Source: Tianweitania aestuarii (GTDB lineage Bacteria; Pseudomonadota; Alphaproteobacteria; Rhizobiales; Rhizobiaceae). From it: 64,000 nt of DNA. The stretch lies in assembly GCF_018457165.1 (NCBI RefSeq), contig NZ_JAFMNX010000001.1, forward strand, positions 868,001 to 932,000. Direction: 5' to 3'. Position 1 is the first letter of the stretch. Each line of letters begins with the position of its first letter. Both the position numbers and the translations under genes were made by a program. Shown one piece after another: positions 8,927 to 16,900 of the stretch. Below the pieces are notes generated by a model. It was given only the letters and a program-made list of their open reading frames with translations, was not told the DNA's origin and did not search any database.

Positions 8927-8963
8927 GAGCCCCGGCATCATCTGCCGGGGTTCTTTTCTTTTC
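8927..8963 (+). terminator. Factor-independent terminator between capsid and connector genes
   Basis: A perfect 8-bp stem CCCCGGCA (8930-8937) and TGCCGGGG (8943-8950) has a 5-base loop. It extends to 11 bp with one G-U pair (8927-8929 with 8951-8953) and runs straight into TTCTTTTCTTTT. The signal sits in the 85-base gap between g5 and g6, in the middle of the structural operon. Partial read-through would give more capsid than tail protein. Confidence 0.85.
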
Positions 8964-8986
8964 CGCCAGTTGCTTGAGGGATTTTC

Positions 8987-9556
8987 ATGACTCTGTTTCG
9001 CACCGTCGAGCCGGCGGCCGAACCTGTAACCGTCGCCGATGTGAAGGCGCATCTGCGGCTCGATCACGCGAGCGAAGACGGGCTGATCGTCGACCTGATC
9101 CGGGCTGCGCGCGAAGAGGTGGAGCAGGCCACGGGCTGCGCGCTGATCGAGCAAAGCTGGCGGCTGACACTCGATCGCTGGCCCCAATCCAACCGCGTGC
9201 TCATCCACAAACATCCGGTGAAGCAGATCCTGTCGGTGACGATCTATGGCCGCGAAGGTGGTGCGGCGATCGTGGATCCGGCGATCATGCTGCTGGATGG
9301 TCGGTCGCGGCCGGCGCGGCTGCATTTTGACCAAGCACCGCAGCCGGGGCGGGCGATGAATGGGATCGAGGTGGATTTCACGGCGGGCTTCGGTCCGGCC
9401 GGAACGGATGTGCCGGATCTTCTCAAGCGCGCCGTGATCATGCTGGCGAGCCACTGGTTCGAGTTTCGCGCGGTGTTGTCTGCGAGGGATCAGCCGGCGT
9501 CTTACCCCAAGGGTTATGAGCGGCTGATCGGGCCGTATCGATCGCGGAGGCTCTAG
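8987..9556 (+). CDS. GTA head-tail connector protein (g6)
   Basis: This 189-aa protein belongs to the gp6-type connector family that binds below the portal. It shows the typical N-terminus PVTVADVKAHLRLDHASEDG, a long helix of the LIRAAREEVEQATG type, and a C-terminal helix LLKRAVIMLASHWFEFR, all standard for this fold. It is the first gene after the internal terminator, with a GAGGG ribosome binding site about 7 bases before the ATG. Its TAG is immediately followed by the ATG of the next gene. Confidence 0.88.
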   Translation: MTLFRTVEPAAEPVTVADVKAHLRLDHASEDGLIVDLIRAAREEVEQATGCALIEQSWRLTLDRWPQSNRVLIHKHPVKQILSVTIYGREGGAAIVDPAIMLLDGRSRPARLHFDQAPQPGRAMNGIEVDFTAGFGPAGTDVPDLLKRAVIMLASHWFEFRAVLSARDQPASYPKGYERLIGPYRSRRL

Positions 9557-9889
9557 ATGGTGGATTTCATTGGGCCGGGAAGCCTGCGCACGGAACTGGC
9601 GCTGGAAGACGTGACGCTGACGCAAGACGGCGCAGGTGGGCATGTGGAGACCTGGGCGGAGGTGGCGACGGTGTTTGCGCGGCTGGAGCCGGTGCGGGCC
9701 GACGCTCGCTTTGCCGGCGATCAGACGCTGGAAAGCGTGACGCATCGCGTGACGCTGCGGTTTCGAGACACGGTGAAGAGCGGCATGCGCTTTCGATGGG
9801 GCGAGCGGGTGTTCGCGATCCAGACCGTTCATGATCCGGATGAAACCCGTCGCTACCTTCTTTGTCGAACGCGGGAACAGGGCCGATGA
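9557..9889 (+). CDS. GTA head-closure (stopper) protein (g7)
   Basis: The 110-aa, beta-rich protein matches the phage head-tail adaptor family (HK97 gp10/SPP1 gp16 type), which caps the connector. Family-like features are the N-terminal LRTELALEDVTLTQDGAGGH segment, the W-EVATVFARLEPV strand and the HRVTLRFRDTVKSGMRFRW segment, followed by a segment on converting the measured value (ERVFAIQTVHDPDE). It starts directly at the connector stop and its own TGA overlaps the next ATG (9886-9889), so it is tightly coupled on both sides. Confidence 0.85.
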   Translation: MVDFIGPGSLRTELALEDVTLTQDGAGGHVETWAEVATVFARLEPVRADARFAGDQTLESVTHRVTLRFRDTVKSGMRFRWGERVFAIQTVHDPDETRRYLLCRTREQGR

Positions 9890-10068
9890 AGGTGGATTTT
9901 GCCCTGACGCTGGATGGCATGCTGCGCGCCTTGCGCACCAGACTGCATCATGTGCAGGATGAACTTCAATGGAACGGGCGAGAAGATGCAGTGGCGGGTC
10001 GCGCAAACACGAGGCGCGATCGTTCGATCGAGATGAGGGAGGAGCGCGATGGCAGCCGCGGCGGTTGA
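9886..10068 (+). CDS. Unrecognised 60-aa ORF between stopper and tail terminator genes
   Basis: An ATGA overlap with g7 starts this frame, which ends 20 bases inside g8, so it bridges the two genes without a gap. The product begins MKVDFALTLDGMLRALRTRL and is very basic in its second half (GRANTRRDRSIEMREERDG). No family is recognised and RcGTA has no named gene at this exact place. The GGGAGGAG ribosome binding site of g8 lies inside its 3' end. It may be a real small assembly factor, or only a leader frame that carries ribosomes across the gap to g8. Confidence 0.5.
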   Translation: MKVDFALTLDGMLRALRTRLHHVQDELQWNGREDAVAGRANTRRDRSIEMREERDGSRGG

Positions 10069-10456
10069 ACTGCAAAGGGCTATCTTTGCTGCCCTGAAGG
10101 GGGATGCTGACGTGACCGCGCTTGTGGGCGAGCGCATCCACGACCATCCGCCGGCCAAGATCCGCTTTCCTTATCTCACCTTCGGGCGCTCCAACTCCTA
10201 TGACTGGAGCACGGGCACGGAGATCGGCACCGAGCATCTGTTTTCGATCCATGTCTGGTCGAAGGCCACCGGCAAGACCGAGGTGCTGGAGCTGATGGGC
10301 CATATCGAAGCGCTGTTGCGCGAAGGCGCCTTCGACCTGGGCGAGCACCATCTGGTGAACATGACGCCGAGCTTTGCCGAAACGCGCTTCGATGAAGACC
10401 AGGCGCTGCATCATGGGCTGTTGCGGTATCGCGCCGTGACCGAGCCGGCGGCCTAG
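10049..10456 (+). CDS. GTA tail terminator protein, DUF3168 (g8)
   Basis: This 135-aa protein matches DUF3168, the tail-completion/terminator family that caps the tail tube at its head-proximal end. Typical elements are the N-terminal ELQRAIFAALKGDADVTALV helix, the RFPYLTFGRSNSYDW strand, the EHLFSIHVWSKATGKTEV segment and the C-terminal LRYRAVTEP strand. A strong GGGAGGAG lies about 6 bases before the ATG, inside the small upstream ORF, so g8 has its own good initiation signal besides possible coupling. Confidence 0.88.
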   Translation: MAAAAVELQRAIFAALKGDADVTALVGERIHDHPPAKIRFPYLTFGRSNSYDWSTGTEIGTEHLFSIHVWSKATGKTEVLELMGHIEALLREGAFDLGEHHLVNMTPSFAETRFDEDQALHHGLLRYRAVTEPAA

Positions 10457-10490
10457 CCCTCAATCTAACGCACAATCTGGAGACTGTTTC

Positions 10491-10901
10491 ATGGGTGCTC
10501 AACGGGGCAGGGATCTGCTTGTCAAAATGGATGCGGGAGGCGGCAGCTTCACCACGGTGGCGGGGCTGCGCACCAAGCGGCTCGCCTTCAACAGCGAAAC
10601 GGTGGATGTGACCGACTCGGACTCGGCCGGACGCTGGCGCGAGCTGCTGGCGGCCGCTGGTGTGCAGCGGGCGTCGGTGAGTGGTGCGGGCATCTTCAAG
10701 GATGCGGCTTCGGATGCGGCGATGCGCGCGGCGTTCTTTTCGGGCGCGATCGGGCGCTGGCAGTTCCTGGTGCCGGACTTCGGCACCGTCGAAGGGCCGT
10801 TTCAGATCACCGCGCTGGAATATTCCGGCGCGCATGACGGCGAAGTGACCTTCGAGGTTTCGCTGGAATCGGCCGGCGCTGTCGGGTTCTCAGGCCTATG
10901 A
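10491..10901 (+). CDS. GTA major tail tube protein (g9)
   Basis: The 136-aa protein is of the TP901-1 major tail family and would stack as hexamers to form the tail tube. Diagnostic features are the N-terminal GAQRGRDLLVKMDAGGG strand, the ETVDVTDSDSAGRWRELL segment with the loop between strands, and the VSGAGIFKDAASDAAMR segment. It starts 34 bases after g8 and its TGA overlaps the g10 start (ATGA at 10898-10901). The length matches other GTA tail tube proteins. Confidence 0.9.
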   Translation: MGAQRGRDLLVKMDAGGGSFTTVAGLRTKRLAFNSETVDVTDSDSAGRWRELLAAAGVQRASVSGAGIFKDAASDAAMRAAFFSGAIGRWQFLVPDFGTVEGPFQITALEYSGAHDGEVTFEVSLESAGAVGFSGL

Positions 10902-11224
10902 GCGTGAACCGGCGACGCGGCGAAGTGGCCGCCGTTCTGGACGGGCGCGAGTATCGGCTGTGTCTCACGCTTGGCGCGCTGGCCGAACTCGAACATGCCT
11001 TTGCGGCGGATGATCTCGGTGCGCTGGTGCAGCGCTTTTCCGGTGGAACGCTGTCGGCCGGCGACATGATCGCGGTGATCGGCGCGGGTTTGCGCGGTGG
11101 CGGCAACGATGTGGCGGATGGTGCCGTCCGCAGCATGACGGCCGACGGCGGCGTGGCCGGCTTCGCGCAGATCGTCAGCGATCTCCTGCAGGCGACGTTC
11201 GGAGCGCCTTCGCCAAACCCTTGA
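10898..11224 (+). CDS. GTA tail assembly chaperone-like protein (g10)
   Basis: The 108-aa protein matches the GTA-specific g10 family, thought to be a tail assembly chaperone that coats the tape measure protein. It starts with a beta hairpin (GEVAAVLDGREYRLCLTLGA) and continues as the LAELEHAFAADDLGALVQRF helix typical of this family. It is coupled on both sides: ATGA with the tail tube gene, and TTGA (11221-11224) with g10.1. In phages two chaperone forms often come from one frameshifted gene; here they are two overlapping genes. Confidence 0.85.
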   Translation: MSVNRRRGEVAAVLDGREYRLCLTLGALAELEHAFAADDLGALVQRFSGGTLSAGDMIAVIGAGLRGGGNDVADGAVRSMTADGGVAGFAQIVSDLLQATFGAPSPNP

Positions 11225-11454
11225 AGGCCGCAGCAGGTGGGGGTGCGCAGCAAAGTGCTGCCTTTCCGTGGGACCAGGCGATGGCGCTTGGTTTCGGCCT
11301 GCTGCGGCTTGCACCCAGCCAGTTCTGGGCGATGACGCCGATCGAATTGGCAGTGGCGATCAAACCGCTGTTTCCTGCCGGCGGCGAGCCGCTTGGGCGG
11401 GCCGACTTTGACCGGCTGATGCAGCAATTCCCCGATGGAGGATCTTATGGCTGA
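11221..11454 (+). CDS. GTA second tail chaperone (g10.1, rcc01693-type)
   Basis: The 77-aa protein carries the FPWDQAMALGFGLLRLAP and FWAMTPIELAVAI motifs of the small rcc01693-like phage tail assembly chaperone family. The only start that keeps the conserved FPW motif is TTG at 11221, overlapping the g10 stop as TTGA; the first in-frame ATG (11281) would cut the motif off. Expression therefore seems to depend on ribosomes terminating at g10. The gene ends 8 bases inside g11, whose ribosome binding site it contains. Confidence 0.82.
   Translation: MKAAAGGGAQQSAAFPWDQAMALGFGLLRLAPSQFWAMTPIELAVAIKPLFPAGGEPLGRADFDRLMQQFPDGGSYG
11437..11441 (+). promoter_or_regulatory. Ribosome binding site fixing the g11 start
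   Basis: A consensus GGAGG lies 5 bases before the ATG at 11447. An in-frame ATG at 11435 overlaps this signal and has no good site of its own, so 11447 is taken as the start of the tape measure protein. Confidence 0.75.
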
Positions 11455-11992
11455 TGATGTTTCAATCCGCATCGAGGCGGATGCGGCGCCGTTTCTCCAG
11501 ACGCTCGACCAGCTGCGCACGCTGTCGCAAGGTTTCGGGCGCGACCTGACCGGAGCGCTGAAAAGTGCGGCGGTGAGCGGCAAGTCGCTGGACGATATTC
11601 TGAGGCGGATGGGCTCGAACATGGCGGGCCGGGCCTTGTCGGCAGGCCTGGCCCCGTTGAGCCAGCTGACCGGCTCGTTGATGTCGAACATTCTTGGCGG
11701 ACTGATGGGCGGCGTGACGCCGTTTGCCAAGGAGGGCGTGGTGTCGACGCCGTCTTACTTCCCGATGGCTGGTGGCACCGGGCTGATGGGCGAGGCGGGG
11801 GCGGAAGCGATCCTGCCGTTGGCGCGCGGCTCGGACGGGCGGCTGGGCGTCGCATCCGGCGGCGGGGGATCGGCGCCGGTGAACATCACCTTCAATGTGA
11901 CAACAAGCGATGCGGCCTCGTTCCGCAAATCGGAAGCGCAGATCACCGGCATGCTGGCGCAGGCCGTGTCGCGCGGCGCACGCGGACGTTAA
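11447..11992 (+). CDS. GTA short tape measure protein (g11)
   Basis: This 181-aa protein occupies the tape measure position. It has an N-terminal amphipathic, coiled-coil-like part (VSIRIEADAAPFLQTLDQLR), a central Gly- and Met-rich hydrophobic stretch (about 80-100), then a segment common at the C-terminus of tape measures (FAKEGVVSTPSYFPMAGG and GEAGAEAILPLARG) and a final beta strand region. It is short even for a GTA; the R. capsulatus protein is about 220 aa. The start at 11447 is set by a consensus GGAGG. Confidence 0.85.
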   Translation: MADDVSIRIEADAAPFLQTLDQLRTLSQGFGRDLTGALKSAAVSGKSLDDILRRMGSNMAGRALSAGLAPLSQLTGSLMSNILGGLMGGVTPFAKEGVVSTPSYFPMAGGTGLMGEAGAEAILPLARGSDGRLGVASGGGGSAPVNITFNVTTSDAASFRKSEAQITGMLAQAVSRGARGR

Positions 11993-12004
11993 TCAGGAGC
12001 GGAA

Positions 12005-12637
12005 ATGGCTGAGTTTCATGACGTGCTGTTTCCCGCAGCCGTGTCTTTCGGTGCGACTGGGGGACCGGAACGGCGGGTCGAAATCGTACAGATGACGTCG
12101 GGCAAGGAGCAGCGCAATGCCAGGCTGCGCCATTCGCGCAGGCACTACGATGCGGGTACCGGCGTGCGCTCGCTCGGTGACCTCTACGAAATCATGGACT
12201 TCTTCGAAGCGCGGCGAGGATCGCTGCACGGGTTCCGCTTTCGCGATCCCTTCGACATGAAATCGTGCCGGCCGGATGGGGTGATCGGGGCGCGGGATCA
12301 GCGGATCGGCACCGGTGATGGTGTCGTGAAGGCGTTCCAACTGGCGAAGACCTATGGGGCTGGCGAGGACGCTTATGTCAGGCCGATCCGCAAGGTGTTG
12401 GCGGGCAGTGTGCGCGTGGCAGTGGCGGGTGGTGAGCTCGCTGCGAACCGGTTTGCGGTGGACTGGGCTACGGGCCTGGTGACGCTCGTCCAAGCGCCGG
12501 CTGCGGCTGCTGCGGTGACGGCCGGCTTCGAGTTTCATGTGCCGGTGCGCTTCGACACCGAGCGCATCGCCATCAGTCTGACCGCATTCAAGGCCGGGCA
12601 GATCCCTTCCATTCCCCTGATCGAGGTGAGCGCATGA
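12005..12637 (+). CDS. GTA distal tail protein, DUF2460 (g12)
   Basis: The 210-aa protein belongs to the DUF2460 family, which forms the distal tail ring linking tube and baseplate. Visible family features are the N-terminal FHDVLFPAAVSFGATGGPER, the RHYDAGTGVRSLGDLYEIMD segment, the FRFRDPFDMKSC motif and the C-terminal FEFHVPVRFDTERI. An AGGAG lies 6 bases before the ATG. The end overlaps g13 by 4 bases (ATGA at 12634-12637). Confidence 0.92.
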   Translation: MAEFHDVLFPAAVSFGATGGPERRVEIVQMTSGKEQRNARLRHSRRHYDAGTGVRSLGDLYEIMDFFEARRGSLHGFRFRDPFDMKSCRPDGVIGARDQRIGTGDGVVKAFQLAKTYGAGEDAYVRPIRKVLAGSVRVAVAGGELAANRFAVDWATGLVTLVQAPAAAAAVTAGFEFHVPVRFDTERIAISLTAFKAGQIPSIPLIEVSA

Positions 12638-13521
12638 ATGTGAGCGACGAGTTTCGTGTCCATCTCGGAGGCGCCACGACGACGCTGTGCCATTGCTGGC
12701 GCGTCACCCGGCGCGACGGGTGGGTGGCAGGCTATACCGATCATGACGAGCGGCTCGTGGTGGACGGCACGGTGTTTCAGCCGGAAACCGGGTTCTCGGC
12801 CAGCGAAGCGCGCGACCGCTTGGGCCTGAGCACGGATACGGTGGACATCGACGGTGCCCTGTCTTCGCTCGACATTTCGGACGAGGAGATCGCGGCGGGC
12901 GCGTTTGACAGGGCGGGGGTGGAAACGCTGCTGGTGAACTGGAGCGATCCCGACCAGTGGACGCTGCTGCGCAAGGCGGTGATCGGCAAGATCACGAGGC
13001 AGGACGGTCAGTTCACGGCGGAACTGCTCAGCCCGACGGAAAGCCTCGACCGTGTGAACGGGCGATACATTCGCCGGGAATGCGATGCGGTGCTGGGGGA
13101 TCAGCGCTGCAAGGTCGCGCTGGATCGGCCGGGCTTTCACGCCAGTGGTGTCGTGCTGGAGGTCGAGGGGCGCGATGCCGTGCTGGTTTCCAGGCTGGAT
13201 GATGCGGAGGCCGGCTGGTTTTCGCACGGGCGGCTGTTCTGGACATCGGGCGCCAATGCGGGGCGAACGGAGCAGGTTCTGGATCATGCGCGCAGGCTGG
13301 ACGGGGTGCGGCTCGTGCTTTGGCGCGACGGCACGATCGTTTCGGCACCGGGCGATGCGTTCACGGTGGAAGTAGGCTGCGACAAGCTGTTTGCGACCTG
13401 CAAGGCGAAGTTCGGCAACAGCGCGAACTTCCGCGGCTTTCCGCATCTGCCGGGCAATGATGCCGCTTACGGCTATGTCACGGACGGCGTCACCTTCGAC
13501 GGCGCACCGATCGTGCCATGA
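12634..13521 (+). CDS. GTA tail hub protein, DUF2163 (g13)
   Basis: The 295-aa protein has an N-terminal DUF2163 domain and a C-terminal phage BR0599-type domain. Recognisable pieces are LCHCWRVTRRDGWVAGYTDH near the N-terminus and the Cys-containing C-terminus (EVGCDKLFATCKAKFGN). RcGTA g13 is a baseplate hub component that binds an iron-sulfur cluster through cysteines. This protein has Cys residues in YIRRECDAVLGDQRCKV and VGCDKLFATCKAKF, which is compatible with such a cluster (inference). Both ends overlap neighbours by 4 bases. Confidence 0.9.
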   Translation: MNVSDEFRVHLGGATTTLCHCWRVTRRDGWVAGYTDHDERLVVDGTVFQPETGFSASEARDRLGLSTDTVDIDGALSSLDISDEEIAAGAFDRAGVETLLVNWSDPDQWTLLRKAVIGKITRQDGQFTAELLSPTESLDRVNGRYIRRECDAVLGDQRCKVALDRPGFHASGVVLEVEGRDAVLVSRLDDAEAGWFSHGRLFWTSGANAGRTEQVLDHARRLDGVRLVLWRDGTIVSAPGDAFTVEVGCDKLFATCKAKFGNSANFRGFPHLPGNDAAYGYVTDGVTFDGAPIVP

Positions 13522-13949
13522 GTGCTGATCGAATTGTGGCCGAAGCGATGACATGGCTCGGCACGCCCTACCGGCATCAGGGGCGAAGGCGGGGCGTCGG
13601 GTGCGATTGCCTGGGGCTCATCATGGGTGTTTGGGACAGGGTTTACGGCAACATTCCCGAACAGCCGGGTGCTTATGCGGCGGACTGGGCGGAAGCTGGC
13701 GGGGGTGATCCGCTGCTGGAAGCCGCGCGACGGCAATGCCGGGAGAAGCCGGTCGGTGAGATGGCGGCGGGCGATCTGATCCTGTTTCGATGGCGTCCGG
13801 ATCTGCCGGCCAAGCATTGCGCGATCGCGGTCGGCGGAACCCGCATGATCCATGCCTATGAAGGCCATGCGGTTCTTCTTTCGCCGCTCGGCTCACACTG
13901 GAAGCGCCGCATCGCCGGCGTGTTTGTTTTTCCCGAACTGAAACACTGA
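13518..13949 (+). CDS. GTA cell-wall peptidase, NlpC/P60 family (g14)
   Basis: The 143-aa protein is an NlpC/P60 cysteine peptidase that would cut peptidoglycan cross-links at the tip of the tail during DNA entry. The catalytic Cys is in GVGCDCLGLIMG and the His in LPAKHCAIAVGG, followed by the IHAYEGHAVLLSPL strand. It starts with a 4-base overlap with g13 and lies 7 bases before the tip protein gene, the same order as in R. capsulatus. It is not a lysis endolysin; that gene is normally elsewhere. Confidence 0.92.
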   Translation: MSADRIVAEAMTWLGTPYRHQGRRRGVGCDCLGLIMGVWDRVYGNIPEQPGAYAADWAEAGGGDPLLEAARRQCREKPVGEMAAGDLILFRWRPDLPAKHCAIAVGGTRMIHAYEGHAVLLSPLGSHWKRRIAGVFVFPELKH

Positions 13950-13956
13950 GGTTTCG

Positions 13957-16900
13957 ATGGCGACGATCGTTTTGCAGGCGGCCGGGGCGTTTCTCGGCGG
14001 CATGCTGGGGCCTGTCGGCGCGGTGGTGGGCCGCGCGGCCGGTGCCTTGGCGGGCTATGCCGTGGATCAGGCCGTCATCAACGGCACGCGGCGTCTGGAA
14101 GGTCCGCGCCTCAACGATCCGCGCCCGTTCACGGCGGAAGACGGAGCTGCGCTGCCGCGTATCTATGGCAGCGTGCGGGTGAACGGGACGCTGATCTGGG
14201 CGACGCGGTTCGAGGAAGAAACGACGTCCGAACGCGCTGGCGCCAAGGGCGGGCCGAAGGTCACCAGCTACACCTATTTCGCCAATCTGGCTTTCGCCCT
14301 GTGTGAAGGGCCGATCGCGGGTGTTCGGCGGATCTGGGCGGATGGACGCGAGCTCGACCAGACACGCTATGAGATCCGCTGGTATCGTGGCGATGAGGCG
14401 CAGGAGCCCGATCATCTGATCGAGGCAAGGCAGGGCGCGAACAATGCGCCGTCTTATCGCGGCACGGCCTATGTGGTGTTCGAGCGCTTTCCGCTCGCCG
14501 ACTACGGCAATCGCGTGCCGCAGTTTTCCTTCGAGGTGATGCGGCCGGTCGGGGGATTGAGCGCCAATATCCGGGCGGTGACGCTGATCCCCGGCTCGAC
14601 GGAATATGGCCTTTCGCCATCCTTGGTGACGCTGAAGCATCGACCGGGTGAAACGGAAGCGCTCAACCGGCATGTGCTGCATGCCGGAAGCGATCTGGTA
14701 GCGGCACTCGATGAGCTGCAGGCACTGTGCCCGAAGCTCGAACATATCGGGCTGGTGGCGACTTGGTTCGGCAATGATCTGCGCGCGGGTGATTGCACCA
14801 TTCGGCCGATGGTGACGCAGAAAACGGCGGGCGGGCAATCACAGCCGTGGCGCGTGTCGGGCCTGGACCGAGCCGACGCGGCGGTCGTGTCGCGCCATGA
14901 CGGGCGTGCGGCTTATGGCGGTGCGCCGTCCGATCGGTCGGTCATTGAGGCCATTCGCGAGATCAAGGCGCGCGGGCTGAAGGTGACGCTTTATCCGTTC
15001 ATCATGATGGATGTGCCCGAAGGCAATGCGCTGCCGAACCCATGGGGTGGGGCGGGTCAGCCGGCCTATCCCTGGCGCGGGCGGATCACTTGTCATCCCG
15101 CGCCTGACCAGGCGGGAACGGCGCAGGGCAGTGCGGCGGCAGGCGTGCAGATCGCGACCTTTGTGGGAGAAGCGGCACGCGGGGCATTCCGGACGGAGAA
15201 GGACACGATCCGCTTTACCGGGCCGGCGGACGAATGGAGCTATCGCCGCTTTCTGCTGCATTTCGCGCATCTGGCGAAGGCGGCGGGCGGGGTGGAGGCG
15301 TTTCTGATCGGCTCGGAACTGCGCGGGCTGAGTTGCGTGCGCGATGGGTCGGGCGCGTTTCCCTTTGTTCATGCCTTGATGCGGCTGGCGGAAGATGTGC
15401 GGGCGATCCTCGGGGCGGACACCAAGATCAGCTATGGCGCGGACTGGAGCGAGTATTTCGGGCACCAACCGGCGGGCACCGGTGACATCCTCTTTAACCT
15501 CGACCCGCTTTGGGCACATCCGGCGATCGATGCGATCGGCATCGACAATTACATGCCGCTGTCGGACTGGCGCGATGCGGATGCCAGCGGTGGCAATCCG
15601 GATGGGTTCGGCAGCGCCTATGATCCCGATGGGTTGCGCAGCCAGATCGCGGGCGGCGAGGGGTATGACTGGTATTATGCCAGCCTGGATGATCGGCATC
15701 AGCGCAAGCGCACGCCGATCACCGATGGCGGTTACAACAAGCCGTGGGTGTATCGCTTCAAGGATCTCCGCAACTGGTGGGCGAATCCGCATCGTGATCG
15801 CGTGGGCGGTGTCGAGGTGCGGCAGGCAACGGGTTGGGTGCCTTGCTCGAAACCGATCTGGTTCACGGAGCTCGGTTGTTCGGCAGCCGACAAGGGGCCG
15901 AACCAGCCGAATGTGTTTCCTGATCCGAAATCGACGGAAAATGGTCTGCCTTATTATTCGACCGGAGGGCGGTCCGATGTGGCGCAGCAGAACTTCCTCC
16001 AGGCACATCAGGCGCATTGGGACCCGGATGTCGCGGGCTTCCGCGAGGCCGACAATCCCCTTTCGCCGCTTTATGGCGGGCGGATGGTGGATGCGGAACG
16101 CGTTTATCTCTGGGCCTGGGATGCCCGGCCCTTTCCGGCCTTTCCCCAGCGCGGCGATGTTTGGGCCGATGGCAACAACTGGCTGCTCGGGCATTGGCTG
16201 AACGGGCGGTTGAATGCCGTGACGGTGGCCGATCTGGTCAGCGCGATCCTGGCCGATCATGGTTTGCCGGCGGCGGATGTGGCGGGCGTGGATGGGTCGG
16301 TGCACGGCTTCATCGTGGAAGAGCCGGGCACGGCCCGGGCAGCGCTTGAGCCGATCGTCAACCTGTTCGGTTTGGGCGCGCGCGACGATGGCGAGCGCCT
16401 GCGTTTTGGCGGCACAAGCACGGCGGCAGCGGTTGATGTCACCGACTTCGTACTTGAGGACGGCGGCGCAATCCTGGAAACGAGCCGTGTGCCGGATGGC
16501 GAATTGCCGACGGAACTGACGCTCGCATTTCGCGATCCGTTCGCCGATTATCAGGCTGCAACGGTGCGCAGCATTGATCCGCGCGAAACGGAAACACGGC
16601 AGCAGGCGCTGGCAATGCCGGTCGTGCTGGAACCGGCGAGTGCGGCGGCGCTGGCGGCGGATCGGTTGCGCGATTTCTGGGCCGGGCGGGAAGAGGTGGC
16701 GTTTGCCGTTCAAAGCGGCGCGGTGGATCTTCAGCCGGGAACGGTGATCCGGCTGCCGGACACCAAGCCGGGGATCGAGTACCTCGTGACCAGCGCCGAA
16801 ACGGGCGCGAAGCGCAGCCTGCGCGCCAAGCAGATCCGGCGTGTGCCGGCGTCGCCGTGGCGGGTGCAGAAGCCGGTCGAAACGGTGATCACACAACCGG

